64,000 nt of DNA from Trichaptum fuscoviolaceum. Taxonomy: Eukaryota; Basidiomycota; Agaricomycetes; Hymenochaetales; Trichaptaceae. Under the pieces are notes generated by a model, which was given only the letters and a program-made list of their open reading frames with translations, did not search any database and had not been told where the DNA came from. Of this stretch, positions 59,850-64,000 are shown in pieces; the first letter of the stretch is position 1, and every line of letters starts with the position of its first letter. The translations under genes were made by a program, and so were the position numbers. The stretch spans positions 3,350,707 to 3,414,706 of the forward strand of contig CAJSYZ010000008.1 of assembly GCA_910574455.1 (NCBI GenBank), read 5' to 3'.

Positions 59850-61948
59850 ATGAAGTCCTTCTCTAATCTGTTCAAAAGAGAGATGGGGCATGATGAGGAA
59901 CTCTTTATGTGCGACGACTACAATGCCTATCGTCACCGCACCCGCGTACCAGGCTGGTATCCTCATGTAGATAACGGAGAAGACGCGGACGATGCAAGGT
60001 CTATATTGACTTTTTCCACTACCGCAACAACAGACAACATACCTGGCGCAGGACGTTCGGTCGATACGTTTTTCTACCAGCCGGTTGGGAAGTGGATCGA
60101 GAGATTTGCAATGAGGATCTCTATTTCCAGCCTTCATCCAACTCAGATCTCTCGCTACATCGAGGCCCAACTTCTTTATCATGATTATGGCCCGCTGTTT
60201 GTACGCTCGCAACTGAACCCACATGAAGTTATTGCAAGGACTGGTCCAACATGTGTTGCTGGTCTGAAAAGTCTTGTGAAGCAAACACAGTAAGTGCCGT
60301 TCCCATAATCACAATAAGTAAATCGACCTTGCTTCAGGTCTCAATCAATCTACCGAACCGCGTCGGCTCTCATTGCACTCCTTCGGGTGTCTCGGCCCTA
60401 TCACCTTACCTCCCTTTACCTGTCCATATCCAGTGCTGAGCCTATATTGCACGCGGAATCACTCGCTATATCCCTTCCACAGACGCATCCGGACAAAAAA
60501 TACATTCTCTTGTTATCGAAGCTTGCAAAAGCAAATTTAGTCGCCATATCAGATTTTAATCCATCCGTGGACCTCGCACGATGCTTAAGACAAAGGCTTA
60601 AAAGTCTTTTAAAATCATACAGGTACGACCTTCGATTTACATGCGATGTCAAAAACGTAACACCGTCGTGTTTTTAGAGTTTTGGGAGATCGTGTTGCAG
60701 TTATAGGCGAAGCATGTTCTATTATCGCAGAGGCTGTCTCCTATCTATACGGATTTCAAACACACGAGAATATTGCAGAAACGCTGTACTTTGCCACCAT
60801 TCTTATTATACGAACCATCTCCGATCTGCCCGTTTGTCTAGATTCTGTGACTTTGACAACAGCCAACAAAGTCCTGACGGCGCTGGTCTTCTGGCTTGAC
60901 ACAAATATGGACAGATGCATCTGTACGTTCTACTGTACACCTGAAATAGGAATGCCAGAGGCTGGGTCCCTTTTACGGGGCTTAATACTTGCGTGCGTAT
61001 TCAATAATGTCTCTGCACCCATACCTGATCGGATGCTTGATGCATATCTGCATGCTTTAATATGACAGAGTACACCCGTTTTTCCCAAGATCATATCTCA
61101 GGATCAAGAGCTCTTCATTAATTGTCCAGAACAGGCTGCCAAGGCGGGTAAGACACACCGTCTCTAATTGTGAGAATCCGATTAAAGTTCAAAGTCTCGT
61201 CGATGCATCCACACGAAGGTCAAGAAGACTTTTGAACTCCTTCGACGAGCTTGAAAGAGAAGCTGGACTCAATTCATCGGCATTTAAGAATTTGACATTT
61301 CAATCGGAAGTCGAAAACTGCAGATGGACTGAAGACGAACTGCGGTATACAATCGAACTAGCCCAAAAGGCCCGAGTTCCTGAGATCAATGTGACAGAAG
61401 AGTTCAGGTGCGCTCGAACTCTGGTGGATGATGGGGGGAAAGACGATATGAAGAGATGGAGGTTCTACAAGAAAAACTGCCGCTTGCGACATGCATGGGG
61501 TGTGTATTTCTGCTCAAGTCTGGATTGGGATTCGGACGTCACCCATTCTATGGTGCGCATGTTCCAGCTTCCGGAGCAGTTGACACACGTGGCATATTCT
61601 TCGCCCTTGCGAAGTTCATCTGCACGTATCTCTGCGTTAGAACTGGACGTTTCTTCTACGGAAGTGTGGAACATATTGGGCGGAGTAGCTGAAGGGACCC
61701 TGCCGAATGAAGTACGGATCGCGTATGTATCCAAGACGGGAGAGACTGGGTATAGGACATTCATGGCATGTCAGCATGTTGAGCATAGCGCTTCTCTAGG
61801 CGCTCCAGGAATTCCACTCGGAGAAACTACGTCGGAAGATCGAGACAGTGACCTTTCAAAGCATGGGTATACTCGTGCTGTACCGGTCCGAGATGACGTG
61901 ACGTCTCGTACATATAACGAGGAACATTCGAGCGGGGAAGACCAGTGA
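59850..61948 (+). CDS. Family C copy 11 (C11), divergent intact member, 639 aa
   Basis: Exons 59850-60289, 60338-60622, 60678-60992 and 61069-61948 join in frame. The three introns sit at the same positions and phase (2) as in the other copies, which proves common ancestry. Shared landmarks are GAGRSVDTFFYQPVGKWIER, GLKSLVKQTQ, SAEPILHAESLA, TLYFATILIIRTI, SRRLLNSFDELERE, then HAWGVYFCSSLDWDSDV and PNEVRIAYVSKTGETGY. It is shorter than C2/C3/C6 in exons 2-4, starts MKSFSNLFKREMGHD instead of MPKFK, and ends EHSSGEDQ, lacking the CSLD tail. The low identity with preserved structure suggests an older, functionally distinct paralogue or the ancestral-type gene. Function is unknown. Confidence 0.8.
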
Positions 61949-62391
61949 GGGTTGATGCTGAGCTCATGAGGGATGAAGAGGGAGGGCAATAAATGCAGTA
62001 ACGACTTCGCGATCGGCTCGGCCGAATGCCGGTTAGGCGTCACTTTACTCTCCCGACAAGAGTGATATGGAGGCGTATCTAGTGACGAAGGACGACCGAG
62101 ATGGCAGTTAAAACTCCAATGATATGAGACTACCAACACATGTATTCAAAGTTTTATACTCGCTCTGTGTCTTCAGGACCGAAATATATGCAGAATATTC
62201 AGACATTATAGTATTACGAAGTGAAATGCAGAGAAATAGCTGCAAACATCAAAATCAATCGATTGAAATGGGGAGACCTCTGTAAATGGAAACCGTCCAG
62301 ACTATCTGACAGTTGTCTCACTTATGCTTATAGCTACATATTGAAGACGGCTCAGTATGTGAAAAACTGCGAGATTTGAAACCGAAGTGAC
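61949..62391. other. Convergent gap between C11 and the secreted-protein gene
   Basis: The 3' flanks of two converging genes. Nothing recognisable. Confidence 0.4.
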
Positions 62392-64000
62392 TTACTCGGT
62401 GTGATTCAGTTTTTGATTTACCAAAGGTGAGACTGGTTTGATACTGGAGCCAGGACATGCGAATGTAGCGTTAGATGTAGAGTTTGAAGCCTTTTCTAAT
62501 TCGAAGCGTTGGACCAGGGAAGTCGACGGAACGGCCCCAACTCCGGATATCATCATGCTAATGAAGAGCACAGCAAGAGCATGAACGATTAGAGTGAAAG
62601 GGGAAGCAAAGCGTAGCTTTGTTGCTGAAGACGAAGAGGATCCCCCTGACCCCGAACCCGACCCAGACCCAGACCCGGATCCAGATCCCGACCCGGAACC
62701 TGATCCTGAATCCGATGGTCCCCCGGCAGATGTTTTTGTAAAGCATTTCTGAAGTCATGGATGTCAGTGAAATATTTCGATATGCTCAGTGGCTATTGCC
62801 CCTACCTGGAATAACTGCAGGTCTGTCGAAGCGACAGGGACCTGTGTCGAATCGTTGAATAAAGTGAAAAAGGTACCTTCTGCCCCAGCGTTTATTGAAA
62901 GCCCTCCATCCAGCTCAACACATCCAACGACAGAAGCATCTGTGCCGCCACTTGCTACATCAGTCGTGGAACCGGCTTCTAGAGTCAGATTCAACGTCGC
63001 TGAAGTATCAAGGTCAAGGAATATGCTAGCCGAGACTTGGCTCTGTGCGACAGTAGTCAGACCAAGGTTGAGCTATGTATGTAGCATTGATGAGTATCGC
63101 TAAAGTAGTCTAGGAAGTGAAAGGTCACACCGAAGGAATGAGGTGCACAGTGGCCTTTGCATTCGAAGCAACTCCAGGGCTCACTGAAAGTTGCAGGTCT
63201 GGGGTCATGATGTCAACATATATAACACAACGCAGAAGCGAGAGCTATAACTCACCACCGTCCCCTGGTGTGATCGTAGCACTCGAATTGCTACCAACCT
63301 CGGGTGGGAAGATCAGTTGCAGGTCTCCAACGTGATATGCGAAGCCGAGTCCAAGCGAGGTATCGATATCAAAGTCAGCTTGCGCCTCAGCGAAGACGTT
63401 CAAGGAAGCGCCGACGGAGAAGAGTCTATAATAGAGGTGGAAACTAAGGAGGGACCGAAGAGTCAGACAGGGAGACAAGACTTACTCTGGAACACCAATG
63501 GCAAGATCGGGTATGGGAATTTGCACTAAGGCAATACGACCGGTGTCAAATTCTCCCTATTGAGAAAGGCGTCGTCAACAATGTACGGATAGTACGTTAA
63601 ATGTCAACGTGAGATTAGCTTACGACCACGTTAGTTGATAAGGTGATGGTACCACCGATGTCTGCGGTCATGTCTACATTTTCGAATAAGAACATACATA
63701 TAAGAAAAATGAAGAATGAGAGATTTACTAGTGAAGAAGGCGCCACCAGTAATGGCTGCGGGTGTCACTGTACCAACCAACGCAAAAGCGAGAGATATAG
63801 ATGCGTCCGCGCTAGCTAGCACATCGACATTGATCTCATCATTTCCATCGCTACAAGGGATAGAATGGTTGAAGACATTAAACGTAGAGTTGACTGTGAC
63901 CGTGGCTGTTGCGTTTGCCGTAAGGGACGAAGATTGCCTCGGATAGAACTCCCTATACGCTGCAAGATACGACGTCAGAGGACTCGCAAGAGCAAAAGTA
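62392..64000 (-). CDS. Secreted/anchored beta-rich protein with Ser-Gly linker (5' end outside window)
   Basis: Seven exons can be chained in frame: 64000-63729, 63673-63624, 63556-63486, 63425-63256, 63198-63131, 63072-62806 and 62748-62392. The visible part starts TFALASPLTSYLAAYREFYP, close behind a presumed signal peptide. It continues with many Asn-glycosylation sequons and alternating small/hydrophobic residues (SLAFALVGTVTPAAITGG; DIGGTITLSTNVVVGEFDTG), pointing to a beta-sandwich ectodomain of the kind common in Agaricomycete secretomes. The last exon encodes a (Ser-Gly)n linker of about 26 residues, a hydrophobic segment (FTLIVHALAVLFISMMIS) that could be a TM or anchor signal, and a short tail. 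The cell-wall or surface location is inferred. The catalytic role is unknown. Confidence 0.65.
62640..62715. repeat. Hexanucleotide-like repeat coding the Ser-Gly linker
   Basis: Runs of CCAGAC, CCCGAC and CCGGAT-type words on + correspond to TCN-GGN codons on -, giving an uninterrupted Ser-Gly dipeptide linker in the secreted protein. Repeat length is likely to vary between strains. Confidence 0.75.

Noticed and set aside
1..64000. tRNA or rRNA genes
   Set aside because: No cloverleaf-like or rRNA-like stretch was noticed on reading; a covariance-model scan would settle it.

Overview
The window looks like an accessory, repeat-rich stretch of a nuclear genome from an Agaricomycete-type basidiomycete. 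The genes are cut by short (about 46-76 nt) GT-AG introns. Recognisable products include F-box proteins, a P-loop NTPase fused to a PD-(D/E)XK nuclease-like domain, a secreted Ser/Gly-linker protein, a signal-peptide/single-TM protein and a C2H2 zinc-finger protein. I saw no rRNA, tRNA or CRISPR array.

The dominant feature is one uncharacterised gene family, which I call family C. Eleven copies (C1-C11) share a four-exon layout, with intron phases 2, 2 and 2. Exon 1 starts MPKFK and ends GLVKQTQ. Exon 2 carries an IEPIFHLETLA motif, exon 3 is helix-rich and hydrophobic, and exon 4 is long and Trp-rich with an acidic tail ending in CSLD. C2 (735 aa), C3 (725 aa), C6 (721 aa) and the divergent C11 (639 aa) are intact once spliced. 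C1 is cut by the window edge. C4, C5, C7, C8, C9 and C10 carry stops, frameshifts or deletions. I recognise no known domain in the family and assign it no function.

Layout: C1-C4 run on + (1-15.0 kb) and C5-C9 on - (17.2-33.5 kb), so the cluster is two tandem arrays facing each other tail to tail around an F-box open frame (15.5-16.9 kb). Spacer blocks repeat between copies in matching orientation. Between C1 and C2 a 2.5-kb block carrying a long fold-back repeat interrupts the spacer. At 35-38 kb lies the NTPase-nuclease gene. At 38.3-41.9 kb are three tandem, decayed copies of a BSD2/NDFIP-like membrane-protein gene with short hairpin repeats. A small three-exon gene with an acidic tail (43.3-43.9 kb) is followed by C10, whose locus is a near-identical inverted copy of the C4 locus about 32 kb away.

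The right third (47-64 kb) is more ordinary: an uncharacterised four-exon gene, the TM protein, an F-box protein, the zinc-finger protein, intact C11, and the 3' part of a secreted/anchored protein gene that runs off the window. The family appears to evolve by duplication, inversion, gene conversion and decay. No operon logic applies. The splice models were read by eye and checked only for frame continuity.
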